Shown here in pieces: positions 42,576 to 51,545 of a DNA stretch of 64,000 nucleotides (within the stretch, counting starts at the first letter, position 1; each line of letters begins with the position of its first letter). Below the pieces are notes generated by a model, which saw only the letters and a program-made list of their open reading frames with translations, was not told the origin of the DNA and did not search any database. The translations under genes and the position numbers were made by a program. Source of the stretch: Pirellulaceae bacterium (lineage in GTDB: Bacteria > Planctomycetota > Planctomycetia > Pirellulales > Pirellulaceae); NCBI GenBank assembly GCA_028280445.1, contig JANQLU010000136.1:372001-436000 (forward strand), read 5' to 3'.

Positions 42576-43586
42576 GTGAGTTACGCGTCTATTGGTCCTA
42601 TTGCTGTTCATTTGCCTGAAAAGGTCGAGACCAACGAAGATTTACAAGCTGAGAATCCGCAATGGGATTTGTCAGCCATCGCATCGAAAACTGGTATTCA
42701 CCAGCGACATATTGCTGCAGAAGATGAATGTTCATCCGATCTAGGCGTTGCGGCTGCGGAAAAGTTGTTTTCCGAACATAACATCGACCCGCAGACAATC
42801 GACTACGTTTTGTTTTGCACGCAAACACCGGATTACCCACTCCCGACAACCGCCTGCCTGATCCAGGATCGATTGGGACTCCGCACAGACATTGGTGCAT
42901 TTGACTTTAATCTCGGCTGCAGTGGATTTGTCTATGGCCTTTCGATTGCCGACGGGCTCATTCGTAGCGAAGCCGCCAAGCGGATTTTGTTTATCACGGC
43001 CGAGACGTATTCCAAATTTATTCACCCGACCGACCGAAGCTTGCGAACTATCTTTGGCGATGGCGCGGCAGCAACGTTGATTGAATCAAACCCACAGCGA
43101 TCGATGCGACAATTTCGATTCGGTACCGATGGTTCAGGCGGCGATACTTTGTTGGTCACCGAAGGCGGCCATCGAATGGAGTCCGATGCCATCAAACCGC
43201 GCCACCGAAAACGTTGGCCCAGCCAGTTGTACATGGACGGCCCCAGCTTGCTCAGTTTTACCGTCGGAGCCATCCCCAAAATCATCGATGAAATCCTGGA
43301 CAGCGCCAATTTAACCAGCGACGAAGTTCAATATTACTTGATGCACCAGGCCACCAGGAAAATGTTGGAGCAGTTGCGATCGGCTTGCAACGTCGATGAG
43401 GAAAAAATTCCGATTCGGATTCAGGACATTGGTAACACGGTCAGTTGCACAATCCCGATATTAATCGACGACATGCGCCGTGATGGAAAATTGTCGGCCG
43501 AACATCACAATTTGCTCGTCGGTTTTGGCGTCGGTTGGTCTTGGGCGTGTTGTGTGTGGCAAGATATCTGGTTGGGCGATCATTAA
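42576..43586 (+). CDS. FabH-like 3-oxoacyl-ACP synthase III
   Basis: A 336-residue thiolase-fold condensing enzyme. Triad residues are all visible (numbered from the GTG): Cys115 in DFNLGCSGFVYGLS, His257 in YLMHQATRKML and Asn287 in DIGNTVSCTIP. Other family segments: SKTGIHQRHIA, FCTQTPDYPLPTTA, FGDGAAATLIE. I start it at the GTG at 42576; a TTG one codon upstream is equally possible. It catalyses Claisen condensation of an acyl-CoA with malonyl-ACP. The main fab cluster is not nearby; a FabZ-like gene lies convergently just downstream, so a specialised fatty-acid or polyketide-like product is as likely as housekeeping FabH. Confidence 0.88.
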   Translation: MSYASIGPIAVHLPEKVETNEDLQAENPQWDLSAIASKTGIHQRHIAAEDECSSDLGVAAAEKLFSEHNIDPQTIDYVLFCTQTPDYPLPTTACLIQDRLGLRTDIGAFDFNLGCSGFVYGLSIADGLIRSEAAKRILFITAETYSKFIHPTDRSLRTIFGDGAAATLIESNPQRSMRQFRFGTDGSGGDTLLVTEGGHRMESDAIKPRHRKRWPSQLYMDGPSLLSFTVGAIPKIIDEILDSANLTSDEVQYYLMHQATRKMLEQLRSACNVDEEKIPIRIQDIGNTVSCTIPILIDDMRRDGKLSAEHHNLLVGFGVGWSWACCVWQDIWLGDH

Positions 43587-43691
43587 ACAGCGACGACTTA
43601 CAATTTCACTCACTGGCTCTAGAGCATTTTTCAGAACATTGTTCGCGGTTTTAGGAAGCTGACCGTTCCCGATGATCGTTTAATTTCGAAT

Positions 43692-43713
43692 GGCCGGTGG
43701 GAACCGGCCCTAC
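43692..43713. repeat. Family-C repeat, single arm
   Basis: One 22-nt arm (GGCCGGTGGGAACCGGCCCT then AC) of the family found complete at 25628-25685 and 61731-61785. Being internally palindromic (GGCCGGT...ACCGGCC), it can still fold. It lies between convergent genes. Confidence 0.75.
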
Positions 43714-43724
43714 AAAAAGCTGGA

Positions 43725-44234
43725 CTAGTCGGGCGAAATTCGTACGCCTTTGATAAAACCGTCGACGACCAATTTTTCGTCGACCCACCCCTGAAAATAG
43801 CTGTTGATCAGCATGCGCGGCCGCAGTTTAAATCGCTGAACCATAACAATGAATTTGTCGCCCGGTTTGACCGGTGCGCGAACTCGCATATCGTCGACGC
43901 CGCCCATACCGACCAGATCGGATTCCAACAACTGATATTTGATGCAAAAAAACGAACTCAACTGGGCCGCTGTTTCGCACATCACCACACCTGGCATAAT
44001 GGGATAACCGGGCATGTGACCGCGGACCCAGAATTCGTCTTCGGTCACATCTTTGAAACCAACACAATTTCCAGCCTGGAGATCTTCGTATAAAACGCCG
44101 GTGAGCAATTGCATTTCGTACCGATGTGGATTGACCTCTTCGATTCCCTGGACATCGATCATCACATTGGTGGTGTCAAATTTTGAAAAATCAACAATGG
44201 GCTGTCGTCGATTTACGGTCTTGGTACTGGACAT
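43725..44234 (-). CDS. FabZ/FabA-like 3-hydroxyacyl-ACP dehydratase (hotdog fold)
   Basis: A 169-residue hotdog-fold protein. The catalytic His lies in VRGHMPGYPIMPGVVMCETAAQL (His73), with the second acidic residue at Glu87, the FabZ-type arrangement. About 60 residues precede the hotdog core, somewhat longer than usual FabZ. The core continues with GVDDMRVRAPVKPGDKFIV, close to the FabZ pattern. Expected to dehydrate 3-hydroxyacyl-ACP. Convergent with the FabH-like gene; the pair may serve one pathway. Confidence 0.85.
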   Translation of the reverse strand: MSSTKTVNRRQPIVDFSKFDTTNVMIDVQGIEEVNPHRYEMQLLTGVLYEDLQAGNCVGFKDVTEDEFWVRGHMPGYPIMPGVVMCETAAQLSSFFCIKYQLLESDLVGMGGVDDMRVRAPVKPGDKFIVMVQRFKLRPRMLINSYFQGWVDEKLVVDGFIKGVRISPD

Positions 44235-44451
44235 TGCAACTCCAAAGAGATGGAACGGCGAGCCAACTTACCCGTGGCTTTACCTTTATAAAATCATCTA
44301 AAATGAAAGCAATTTCAACGTTTACAAATCAATATTTGCGATAGTTGAATAATATTCGGCAATTTGCTGGACAAGATTGATTATTTTCACTGTCAGAACA
44401 TCATTCAAGCGTGATCAACGTTCAAAAAAATCTAAAAAAGAGATCGAAAAT

Positions 44452-45564
44452 ATGAAACTCACAACTACTGGTAAACTGATCACATTGACTGCCCTGATAC
44501 TACTGGGATCAAAAATGCTAACCGCTCAGGAACTTCCGAAACTTGGCGACCGGTTGACCGACAAACAAGTCGTTGCATTCGCCAAACTCGCATTAAAAGG
44601 CATGGATCAAGAGTATCCTAATAAACCGTCAAATGTGATGGATAATGCCGATGACGTGAAATCGCCCAAAGAAATGCATCCCGCATTTTATGGCTGTTTC
44701 GATTGGCACAGTAGCGTTCACGGCCATTGGATGTTAGTGAGATTACTGAAACAATATCCCAAAAATTCGTTGGCCAAACAAATTCGTACCAGTCTCAACC
44801 GCCACCTAACGGAAGAAAAACTGAAAGCCGAAGCCGATTATTTTGCTGCCAAACATAACAAATCGTTCGAGCGAATGTACGGCTGGGCCTGGTATTTTCG
44901 GCTGGTCGCAGAGTGTCACACTTGGGATGATAGCGACGCCAAAAAATGGCGCAAAGCACTCGGGCCCCTGGAAAAAATCCTGGTGGAACGCACCCATGAC
45001 TATCTCCCCAAGCTGACTTTTCCGATTCGCACCGGCGTTCATCCCAATACGGCATTTGCGCTCGGCCAAGCCTTGGACTATGCCAGAATTGTCGGCAACA
45101 AAAAACTCGAAGCGCTCATCGTCAAACGCAGCAAAGATTATTTTGCGGCGGACACGAATTACCCGTTTCATTACGAACCGTCTGGGCAAGACTTTTTTTC
45201 AGCGGGTTGGAATGAAGCCGATTTGATGCGGCGCGTGCTGTCCAAAGATGAATTTGCCAAATGGTTCAAGAAATTTGCACCTCACGTCGACGAGCCGTCG
45301 AAAATGCAACAACCCGTTGAGGTCAGCGATGTGACCGACGGCAAAATCGTGCATCTCGCAGGATTGGATTTATCACGCGCTTGGTGTCTGCAAGGCGTTG
45401 CCGCACAGTTGTCGGATGACGACCCTCGCAAAAAAATCATGTTGGACTCGGCAAAAAAACACGCCGCCATGGGGTTCAAATATGTCTTTAGCGGCAGTTA
45501 CGAAGGTGAACATTGGCTCGCCACGTTCGCCATTTACGCCTTGGATCGAGTTGGGGTGAAGTAA
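44452..45564 (+). CDS. DUF2891 family secreted protein
   Basis: A 370-residue exported protein, started at the ATG at 44452 to expose the signal peptide (LITLTALILLGSKMLTAQ). The family hallmark FYGCFDWHSSVHGHWMLVRL is present, with RMYGWAWYFRL, GVHPNTAFALGQALDYAR and FHYEPSGQDFFSAGWNEADLM. The repeated His/Trp/Glu motifs suggest an (alpha/alpha)6-barrel like glycan-active enzymes. No enzymatic activity is established for the family. It stands alone and is followed by a palindrome. Confidence 0.85.
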   Translation: MKLTTTGKLITLTALILLGSKMLTAQELPKLGDRLTDKQVVAFAKLALKGMDQEYPNKPSNVMDNADDVKSPKEMHPAFYGCFDWHSSVHGHWMLVRLLKQYPKNSLAKQIRTSLNRHLTEEKLKAEADYFAAKHNKSFERMYGWAWYFRLVAECHTWDDSDAKKWRKALGPLEKILVERTHDYLPKLTFPIRTGVHPNTAFALGQALDYARIVGNKKLEALIVKRSKDYFAADTNYPFHYEPSGQDFFSAGWNEADLMRRVLSKDEFAKWFKKFAPHVDEPSKMQQPVEVSDVTDGKIVHLAGLDLSRAWCLQGVAAQLSDDDPRKKIMLDSAKKHAAMGFKYVFSGSYEGEHWLATFAIYALDRVGVK

Positions 45565-45591
45565 GCTTCGGTCGCTCGACGGGCTCACGTT

Positions 45592-45660
45592 GTGAGCGGC
45601 AAGGCGCTAGCCGCCGGTACGTTCATGCATCGTACCGGCGGCTAGCGCCTTGCCGCTCAC
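45592..45660. repeat. Palindromic repeat, family D
   Basis: Perfect long arms (GTGAGCGGCAAGGCGCTAGC and on) around a short loop, 27 bases after the DUF2891 stop. Same sequence as at 36538-36602 and 38116-38185. Confidence 0.85.
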
Positions 45661-45680
45661 AGGATCAGGCTTAGGAGCAA

Positions 45681-45728
45681 GCGAGTGGTTTTTGCGCGGA
45701 CGAACTACTCGCTCGCGCTTCGTGCTTG
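45681..45728. repeat. Palindromic repeat, family B (diverged copy)
   Basis: GCGAGTGGTTT at 45681-45691 pairs imperfectly with GAACTACTCGC (45702-45712) around GCGCGGAC, followed by GCGCTTCGTGCTTGTATC. Loop and tail match the copy at 10693-10725. Confidence 0.7.
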
Positions 45729-46247
45729 TATCAACTGCAATTGATTACCTCACAAGGGTTCAACTAGTTTTTTCGCCAAATCTGAGGGTTTATTGTGAAA
45801 GTTGTTCACCTGGAATTCCGCCAAGTTGAGGTTGGAATCTCTCGCCAACTACCTGTCGGAACTCGATGACATAGTCCAATGAAAATCTTCAAAAATTGCT
45901 GAAATGGAAAATTTTCGGCAAAAAAAATTTGGATTCTGTAGCCGTAAAACGACCTGTCTATGCCAACAAATCAATCACCTGGCAGCAAAAACAGGCCGAT
46001 ACAGCGTGTCAAAAAATTCTTTACCAAATAACAACTCGAGGGCAAAACGATCAAGACGATTGCCGAAGAACTCGGAGGCGATCACAATCCCGAAACACTG
46101 CGTGTGCGCTATCATCGCATCAAAGGAAGATTAGCGACTCAAATCAAAGAAATAGTTCAATGAAATTAACGCGGGAATAATCAGAGATTTCATTCAACAC
46201 GCAAAATACCATAGTCGGTTATTAGTGTTGGCGGAGCCATCGATTTG

Positions 46248-47441
46248 CTAATCCAGGTAATCTTTGTCTTTGAGCCGCTGCGGAACATACTCTTCGGTCA
46301 CATACGAAATGTCCTTGCTGATCAATGACTCCACCTCCAATTTGAAATCGTTGTCGAGCATGCGTTTGATCTCTTTTTGCCAAGCTTTCTTTTTCTCGAA
46401 CCACGGGTACTGGGCAATTTGTTTGGCGCGTTTTTTATCCGTCTCATTCAATTTGATGATCACACTTTCGTTGAGATCGCAACGTTCGAAATCCAAACTG
46501 CGCAACCCCATGAATTTGGCGGCGGGAACGGCCATCCGCTGTGACTCAAAAGCCAGATTAATCGAGCCCTGTTTAATCACGCTGTAAATGTAATACCCCC
46601 AAGGATCGTTATCGAGCAAACAATAAATCGGCAACTTCAATTCATTGTGTAAACGATTGAGCAAACGCCGCACACCGCGCGGGGGTTGGCCGCCACCATG
46701 TGTTAACAAACAGTTATATTTCTTCCAAAACTCATCCTCGACGAATCGCGAAAACACCGTATCTTTTTCAACATGCAGAATAAATTTGGCCTTACAAGCT
46801 TTGAACTGCACCAGATCGGATTCCACGATCGACGGGATGCTATACCCGTTGCGGCCGACGCGACGACAATTGAGTTCCGTGCCATCGTCAATCAAAGTCA
46901 AATCACCAAACAAATTTCCTTTGTTTGAGGCATACAGATGCAGCTCTTCGCGGAGTGCATTGAGTGTCACTTCGATGTCTTCGATAATTGGGTCACAATC
47001 ACTTTGTTCGTCAAACGTATTTTCGTTGGTACCTTCGATTTTGTGTTTGAGCATGTAATACAAACCCCGGATCGAAGTGGATTTGCCACCGTTAACCAGT
47101 TTTTTGCAGCCGGATCCAACCAGCATCGTTTGCATGTAGCTCTTGGCTTGCGACAGATTAAATAACTCGCGCCGGTTTTTGTTGCTACCCATCTCGATGA
47201 TTTTTCGAGACCGGTTGAATTTGACGTTGGACAGCGAACGCGACGGGATATCCACGTGGGGAGCACGACTCCGCTGTGTGATACTAACCACGCCATCGGC
47301 CAGTTCTTTGAGAGATTTAATCGTTTTTTTATCGCGTGTTGAAAGCGAGGCAGCGCCATCGCCATTGGACGACGGTGTCTTCTTCTTTTTGACTTTCTTC
47401 TTGACAACTTTTTTGCGAACGACTTTTTTCTTTTTGGCCAT
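46248..47441 (-). CDS. top6A: DNA topoisomerase VI subunit A (Spo11-like)
   Basis: A 397-residue type IIB topoisomerase cleavage subunit. The winged-helix active site is TSIRGLYYMLKHKIEG, with the catalytic Tyr at 128 or 129. The Toprim domain has LHVEKDTVF (Glu225) and PIYCLLDNDPWGYYIYSVI (Asp277, Asp279). The first 21 residues are almost all Lys, Val and Arg, an extra basic tail not typical of archaeal subunits. It makes double-strand breaks through a 5'-phosphotyrosyl link and needs the ATPase subunit B, encoded 126 bases upstream on the same strand. Topo VI is common in archaea and plants and patchy in bacteria. Confidence 0.92.
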   Translation of the reverse strand: MAKKKKVVRKKVVKKKVKKKKTPSSNGDGAASLSTRDKKTIKSLKELADGVVSITQRSRAPHVDIPSRSLSNVKFNRSRKIIEMGSNKNRRELFNLSQAKSYMQTMLVGSGCKKLVNGGKSTSIRGLYYMLKHKIEGTNENTFDEQSDCDPIIEDIEVTLNALREELHLYASNKGNLFGDLTLIDDGTELNCRRVGRNGYSIPSIVESDLVQFKACKAKFILHVEKDTVFSRFVEDEFWKKYNCLLTHGGGQPPRGVRRLLNRLHNELKLPIYCLLDNDPWGYYIYSVIKQGSINLAFESQRMAVPAAKFMGLRSLDFERCDLNESVIIKLNETDKKRAKQIAQYPWFEKKKAWQKEIKRMLDNDFKLEVESLISKDISYVTEEYVPQRLKDKDYLD

Positions 47442-47567
47442 GGCTTGTCAAAAGGGGGTTGAAAATTGATGTGTTTAAAACAAAACAGTGTCCGTCACGT
47501 CCTTGCAACTCATCTGCCACCTTGAAATGTTGCAGCAGCAACTCGTTGCCGTTTATTCGACCGACAA

Positions 47568-49607
47568 TTATTTGAATAACTTTCCTTGTTTGCCGTTTTT
47601 CGATGGTGAGCCGTTGGTCGACGGCTCGACATGATCGACGATCAAAACGTTGTCACCGTACAACTCCGACTCGTCGGTAACTTTTTTACCTCGCTTGTCG
47701 AGTTTCGTATCGGCTTCCTTGGTTTTGCGTTGGGCAATTTTTAGCAAGTTGTCGTAGAGCTTCTGGCGATGAGTCCCATTGATGTCGCTGACGGCAGTCG
47801 CGACTTCGCCGAGGTATCGCAAAAAGATACTCCGGCGCTCACCTTCCTGTTTAATACTTTTACGACGCCTGAGAAACATTCCCAATTTGCGTCCCACCGC
47901 CTGGAGTGCCAGACGAAGGTCTTTTTCGATCTCGTCATATGACGCGATAGCTTCCTTGGATTCGCTGGTAAACGGCACCCAAACACTGGCCATGTGAACC
48001 ATGACCGTAATCGGGCCGGTGGGCAACGAGCCACGTGATTGAGAAAGTCCGTAGCTCCGCCAATTGGTTTGCATGACGGTTTTGGTAATCGCGCAATCGC
48101 CCATTTTGAATTGCAAGGGAACGCGATTGGCATAGCGGAGGATCTGCATCGACTGGCTGTCACCGACACTCACATCTTGCATCGCCTCGAACAACGCCAC
48201 CCGTTCATTGGATTTGAGTTTGCTGGGAGACTGACGAGTCCCCAGTTTGGCTGATTTGATGATTTTGTCCGCACCTTCAGGACCCAGACCATCAAATGTA
48301 TTGATCAAAAATTGTTTGACCGTTCGCGAGTCCGTTTCGTTGAGGTACTGATCGAGTTCTTCGGCACTGACTTTTTTGGTCGATACAGCACCACCATAAG
48401 CCAGCGCGACTTCGATTTGAAACGGATTGCCGCGATAGACCGATGGAGGTCGCGTCGCGGCGACATAAAACTCACCGGGCACCACCTGGTACAGACCTTT
48501 GAGTAACAACTCTTCACCAATCGGCGCAATACAGTCGGTGGACGGTGCGCTGATTTTGGTTTCCTGAATCGCCTGATAAAGCTTGTCGGCCTCGCTGCGA
48601 CCGATTTTTTTGGTCGACGCACGAGTGCTGATGCCCGCGGCTTCACAGATACGCCGCGCAACCGCCGAACTGACGCGCGAAAAATTACCGGTCAAAAACT
48701 GTGAAACGGTCGAAGCGTGTTTTTCTTCCTTGAGCATCGACAGGAGCCGGCCAAGTTCGACACCATAAGGATGCGGCTTGATTTCTTTGGCTTCCGGAGG
48801 CAACTGCTCCGTGCTGCGCGTATACGATGTCTCGTTTCCGTCGGGATCAAAATAATGAATGGTGACATGCGGGTTGGCGATGGCGGTCTGTTGCAAGTAT
48901 TCGTCAACACTGCCTTTGCCTCGTTTGTAGGCCGCCTCCATTTCGATCGAGACCATCGTACCGCTAATCAGACCCTTTTCCTTGCCGTCCTCTTCGATCG
49001 GTGGGATGACGGTTTCCCAGACAATTTGTTTTTTGGTGCAGAATTTCTCAGGATCTTTCGGCAGATCTTCACCGTCACCGCGACCGTTGTGAATTTCCGG
49101 GTTGTTGGTTTTGGTGTTGATCTGGATTTCAAAATAATGGGCCGGTTTCCGCTTGGAAACTTTCGAGACAATTTTGATCGGTTTGCCCGTGGTGAGCTGG
49201 CCATACATTCCCGCAGCGCTGATACCGATCCCTTGTTGGCCGCGGCTCATTCTCAATCGATGGAATTTCGAGCCGTACAGCAATTTTCCAAAGATCAGCG
49301 GAATTTGTTTTTTGACGATTCCGGGGCCATTGTCCTGAATCGAAACTTTGAATCGATTTTTACTGGTTGCATCAATCCGGACCCAGAGGACAGGAACGAT
49401 CCCCGCCTCTTCGCAAGCGTCCAACGAGTTATCAACCGCTTCTTTGACGGTTGTCAAAAGAGCTTTGCGGGGATTGTCGAATCCGAGCAGATGCCGGTTT
49501 TTCGTAAAAAATTCGCTGACCGAGATACTGCGCTGCTGTGCGGCCATGGATTCAGCGGTCGCACGACGTCGTTTTTTCGTCGTTTTTTTGGTCGACGATT
49601 TTGCCAC
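47568..49607 (-). CDS. top6B: DNA topoisomerase VI subunit B (GHKL ATPase)
   Basis: A 679-residue ATPase subunit. GHKL motifs: the N-box TVKEAVDNSLDAC (Glu56, Asn60), G1 IQDNGPGIVKKQIP and G2 SRGQQGIGISAAGMYG; the family start SVSEFFTKNRHLLGFDNPRKAL is characteristic of Top6B. The helix-two-turn-helix and transducer domains follow (TDCIAPIGEELLLKGLYQVV; MVHMASVWVPFTSESKEAI). It should dimerise on ATP and gate strand passage through the A subunits. Start: the ATG at 49607, with a Lys/Arg-rich leader (SSTKKTTKKRRR). A polar C-terminal tail extends beyond the archaeal core. Confidence 0.93.
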   Translation of the reverse strand: MAKSSTKKTTKKRRRATAESMAAQQRSISVSEFFTKNRHLLGFDNPRKALLTTVKEAVDNSLDACEEAGIVPVLWVRIDATSKNRFKVSIQDNGPGIVKKQIPLIFGKLLYGSKFHRLRMSRGQQGIGISAAGMYGQLTTGKPIKIVSKVSKRKPAHYFEIQINTKTNNPEIHNGRGDGEDLPKDPEKFCTKKQIVWETVIPPIEEDGKEKGLISGTMVSIEMEAAYKRGKGSVDEYLQQTAIANPHVTIHYFDPDGNETSYTRSTEQLPPEAKEIKPHPYGVELGRLLSMLKEEKHASTVSQFLTGNFSRVSSAVARRICEAAGISTRASTKKIGRSEADKLYQAIQETKISAPSTDCIAPIGEELLLKGLYQVVPGEFYVAATRPPSVYRGNPFQIEVALAYGGAVSTKKVSAEELDQYLNETDSRTVKQFLINTFDGLGPEGADKIIKSAKLGTRQSPSKLKSNERVALFEAMQDVSVGDSQSMQILRYANRVPLQFKMGDCAITKTVMQTNWRSYGLSQSRGSLPTGPITVMVHMASVWVPFTSESKEAIASYDEIEKDLRLALQAVGRKLGMFLRRRKSIKQEGERRSIFLRYLGEVATAVSDINGTHRQKLYDNLLKIAQRKTKEADTKLDKRGKKVTDESELYGDNVLIVDHVEPSTNGSPSKNGKQGKLFK

Positions 49608-49942
49608 AAAAAGTACTCCTTTACTGTTTCAAAACGAATGGTTTGCCGGAGATACAACCGGCAAAATTCAGCTTTAAAACATTCCAAGCTACGTAATTTG
49701 TGGAAATTATACCGATAAGGCAGTTTCGGTTGAAGACAGTTCTGACGGTTGTATCACAGCTGATTATCAATTCTGTGGGCCCGTCTGGGCAAATGGCTCA
49801 GAACGGTTTTGCTGGTTGACGAACAAAACGGTGAAAGAGCCGCCGTGTGCGTGTTGCGCGCGACGAATCGTATCATTTGTATTCGGTTCGCTCTTTCTCA
49901 GAGGCAGGATGCCGAATACACAAAGCGAACAGGAGCCGCGAA
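49608..49942. other. Intergenic divergent promoter region
   Basis: About 335 bases between the leftward topoisomerase VI operon and a rightward secreted-protein gene. No repeat, RNA or terminator was recognised. AGGAG at 49931-49935 is a clear ribosome-binding site for the rightward gene, a rarity in this window. Confidence 0.5.
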
Positions 49943-50608
49943 ATGAACCACAGCCTTCGAGCATTGTCAGCGTTATGCGCTGTCGCCCTGGGGTGCGTTT
50001 TGGTATCGAATGCCAACGCCCAGGATAAAGTTGCCCCGAAAAAGACACAACAAGTTGCCGCCCACCAGACACCTTTGGCCGCCAATCTGTTTTACAACTA
50101 CTACACCCAAGGTGCGAACAACCAAGTCAACGCACAAATGTACCTGGCACCACGCCCCGTTCCGGCGTACGTTGGCCATTCTTATTACACCTACCAACCC
50201 CTGATGCCCCATGAGCACATGTACTCGCATGTACGCAACTATTACAAATGGTACGCAGGTCCTGAAGCATTCTACAATCAAGCTTGCAATGGTCACTGCC
50301 CAGGTGGCGGATTGAACAAAACAACCGTCGTTTGGTCGAGCAACCGCAATTACGTTGGTCCCTTGGTTTCGAGTCTCGCACCATTTAACCGCTGGCATTA
50401 CAGAATTGCCAACCACTGGTATTGCCCAGAGACTGCTAAAAAAGCACTGAATCCTTACGGCGCCAATCTTCGCCTGAGAGGTTCTTTGCGCGGTGGTTGC
50501 GCTGGTGGCAATTGCGGCGGATCAGCAAGTGGCAATTGTGGTTCGACCGGTGGATGCGCCAGCGGCGGATCTGCTACAAAACCCAATCCTTTCCGCCTTT
50601 CGCGCTAG
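49943..50608 (+). CDS. Secreted Tyr/His-rich protein with a Gly/Cys-rich tail
   Basis: A 221-residue exported protein. The start at the ATG at 49943 follows AGGAG and gives the signal peptide LSALCAVALGCVLVSNANAQ. The mature part is rich in Tyr, His, Asn and Trp (NLFYNYYTQG, VGHSYYTYQPLMPHEHMYSHV, RNYYKWYAG) and ends in a Gly/Cys tail (GGCAGGNCGGSASGNCG). No known family. It resembles in composition the next gene's product and both are exported, suggesting a pair of structural wall or matrix proteins. The strong ribosome-binding site hints at high expression. Confidence 0.72.
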   Translation: MNHSLRALSALCAVALGCVLVSNANAQDKVAPKKTQQVAAHQTPLAANLFYNYYTQGANNQVNAQMYLAPRPVPAYVGHSYYTYQPLMPHEHMYSHVRNYYKWYAGPEAFYNQACNGHCPGGGLNKTTVVWSSNRNYVGPLVSSLAPFNRWHYRIANHWYCPETAKKALNPYGANLRLRGSLRGGCAGGNCGGSASGNCGSTGGCASGGSATKPNPFRLSR

Positions 50609-50623
50609 TTTTTTGCATATAAA

Positions 50624-50644
50624 AGCGACTCGTCCAGAGTCGCT
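50624..50644 (+). terminator. Short hairpin between the two secreted-protein genes
   Basis: AGCGACTC (50624-50631) pairs with GAGTCGCT (50637-50644) around a 5-nt loop, 16 bases after the stop. No run of T follows, so it is either a weak terminator, an attenuator or an mRNA-stabilising stem between cotranscribed genes. Confidence 0.55.
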
Positions 50645-50711
50645 ATTTGACCTATACGGGCGATCGCCGATTAGTCGCCAATTTTTGAAATTTTTACTTT
50701 GGGAATAACAA

Positions 50712-51266
50712 ATGAAAACTCAAATCTTCAGCGCGATTGTATGTGTCGCGGTACTGGTAGCATTTTCCAGCACCGCTGATGCACAAGGCGTCAGCAGTCC
50801 TTCCTGCCCACAAGGTGTTGGATTGGGCTCGTGTGGTATCGGCGAGATTCAAGCGAAATGTGTTTGCACCCGAACTGGCTATCCAAAATTGCGGCACCAG
50901 TTACGGTATGCTCATTGGGATAAATTCAGTCCACGACCTTACTATTCGTATAGTCGACACGGCATCGAAGCCCAGCGCACTCACGCTTGGAACCAACAGC
51001 AAATGCAACACTACCCGTGGCACTGCAACAATAGCTATTGGCAATACGGGCGACCGACCGCTTTAGTCGTGCCACCCAACGCAGCGTTTCAAACCCAATA
51101 CAGTTGGGGAGTCGCTAACACTCGCAGTGTTCCGATTTATCACCAGTTTGGACGACCATACCCTGGACCCGCCGTTGCTCCTGCACCAGGAAGTTTTCCT
51201 GCGGCTCCTTACTGGCCATCGAACACGACACAGCTCGGAGTCTATCCCGTACGAGCCCCGTTTTAG
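50712..51266 (+). CDS. Secreted Tyr/His/Pro-rich protein
   Basis: A 184-residue exported protein with a signal peptide (IVCVAVLVAFSSTADAQ). The mature protein is rich in Tyr, His, Trp and Pro (LRYAHWDKFSPRPYYSYSRHG, QHYPWHCNNSYWQYG) with several N-terminal Cys (SCPQGVGLGSCGIGEIQAKC). No catalytic motif or known domain. It lies 103 bases after a product of similar composition and is followed by a clear intrinsic terminator, so the two probably form one unit. Confidence 0.72.
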   Translation: MKTQIFSAIVCVAVLVAFSSTADAQGVSSPSCPQGVGLGSCGIGEIQAKCVCTRTGYPKLRHQLRYAHWDKFSPRPYYSYSRHGIEAQRTHAWNQQQMQHYPWHCNNSYWQYGRPTALVVPPNAAFQTQYSWGVANTRSVPIYHQFGRPYPGPAVAPAPGSFPAAPYWPSNTTQLGVYPVRAPF

Positions 51267-51330
51267 TTCGGAGCTCTTTATTGTGACGAGCTGAAAAACA
51301 CCAACTTTTGAGTTGACAACTTGAGATGAA

Positions 51331-51360
51331 AGCGGAGTGGCCACAACACTCCGCTTTTTT
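51331..51360 (+). terminator. Rho-independent terminator
   Basis: AGCGGAGT (51331-51338) pairs with ACTCCGCT (51348-51355), followed by TTTTT to 51360. This is the cleanest intrinsic terminator in the window and closes the secreted-protein pair. Confidence 0.85.
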
Positions 51361-51545
51361 ATTGCTAGCTGTTATCGGTTCGTGAACGCGCGTCATCAAA
51401 GTGATTTTGTTGAGCTTTCACGTTGATTCGGCAAAGCCGGTGGATTTGCACCTAAAAACACGTGATTTCTGTTGATCATTGCAATTGGCACGGGAAGTGT
51501 ATTTATCCTGGATCGTCATCACAATTGATCAAGAAAGGAATTGAG

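Larger units (their letters stand above)
45565..46247. other. Intergenic: repeats and a possible gene relic
   Basis: About 680 bases. First a family-D palindrome (45592-45660), then a family-B-like repeat (45681-45728). Further on, a plus-strand frame at 46032-46163 reads EGKTIKTIAEELGGDHNPET and on to a stop. It looks like a helix-turn-helix fragment but has no start and a stop codon immediately upstream, so it is best seen as the remnant of a decayed regulator or transposition-related gene. Confidence 0.4.

Noticed and set aside
48717..49718. A 333-codon plus-strand frame antisense to topoisomerase VI subunit B
   Set aside because: The minus-strand frame has all GHKL motifs; the long antisense frame is a by-product of codon usage.
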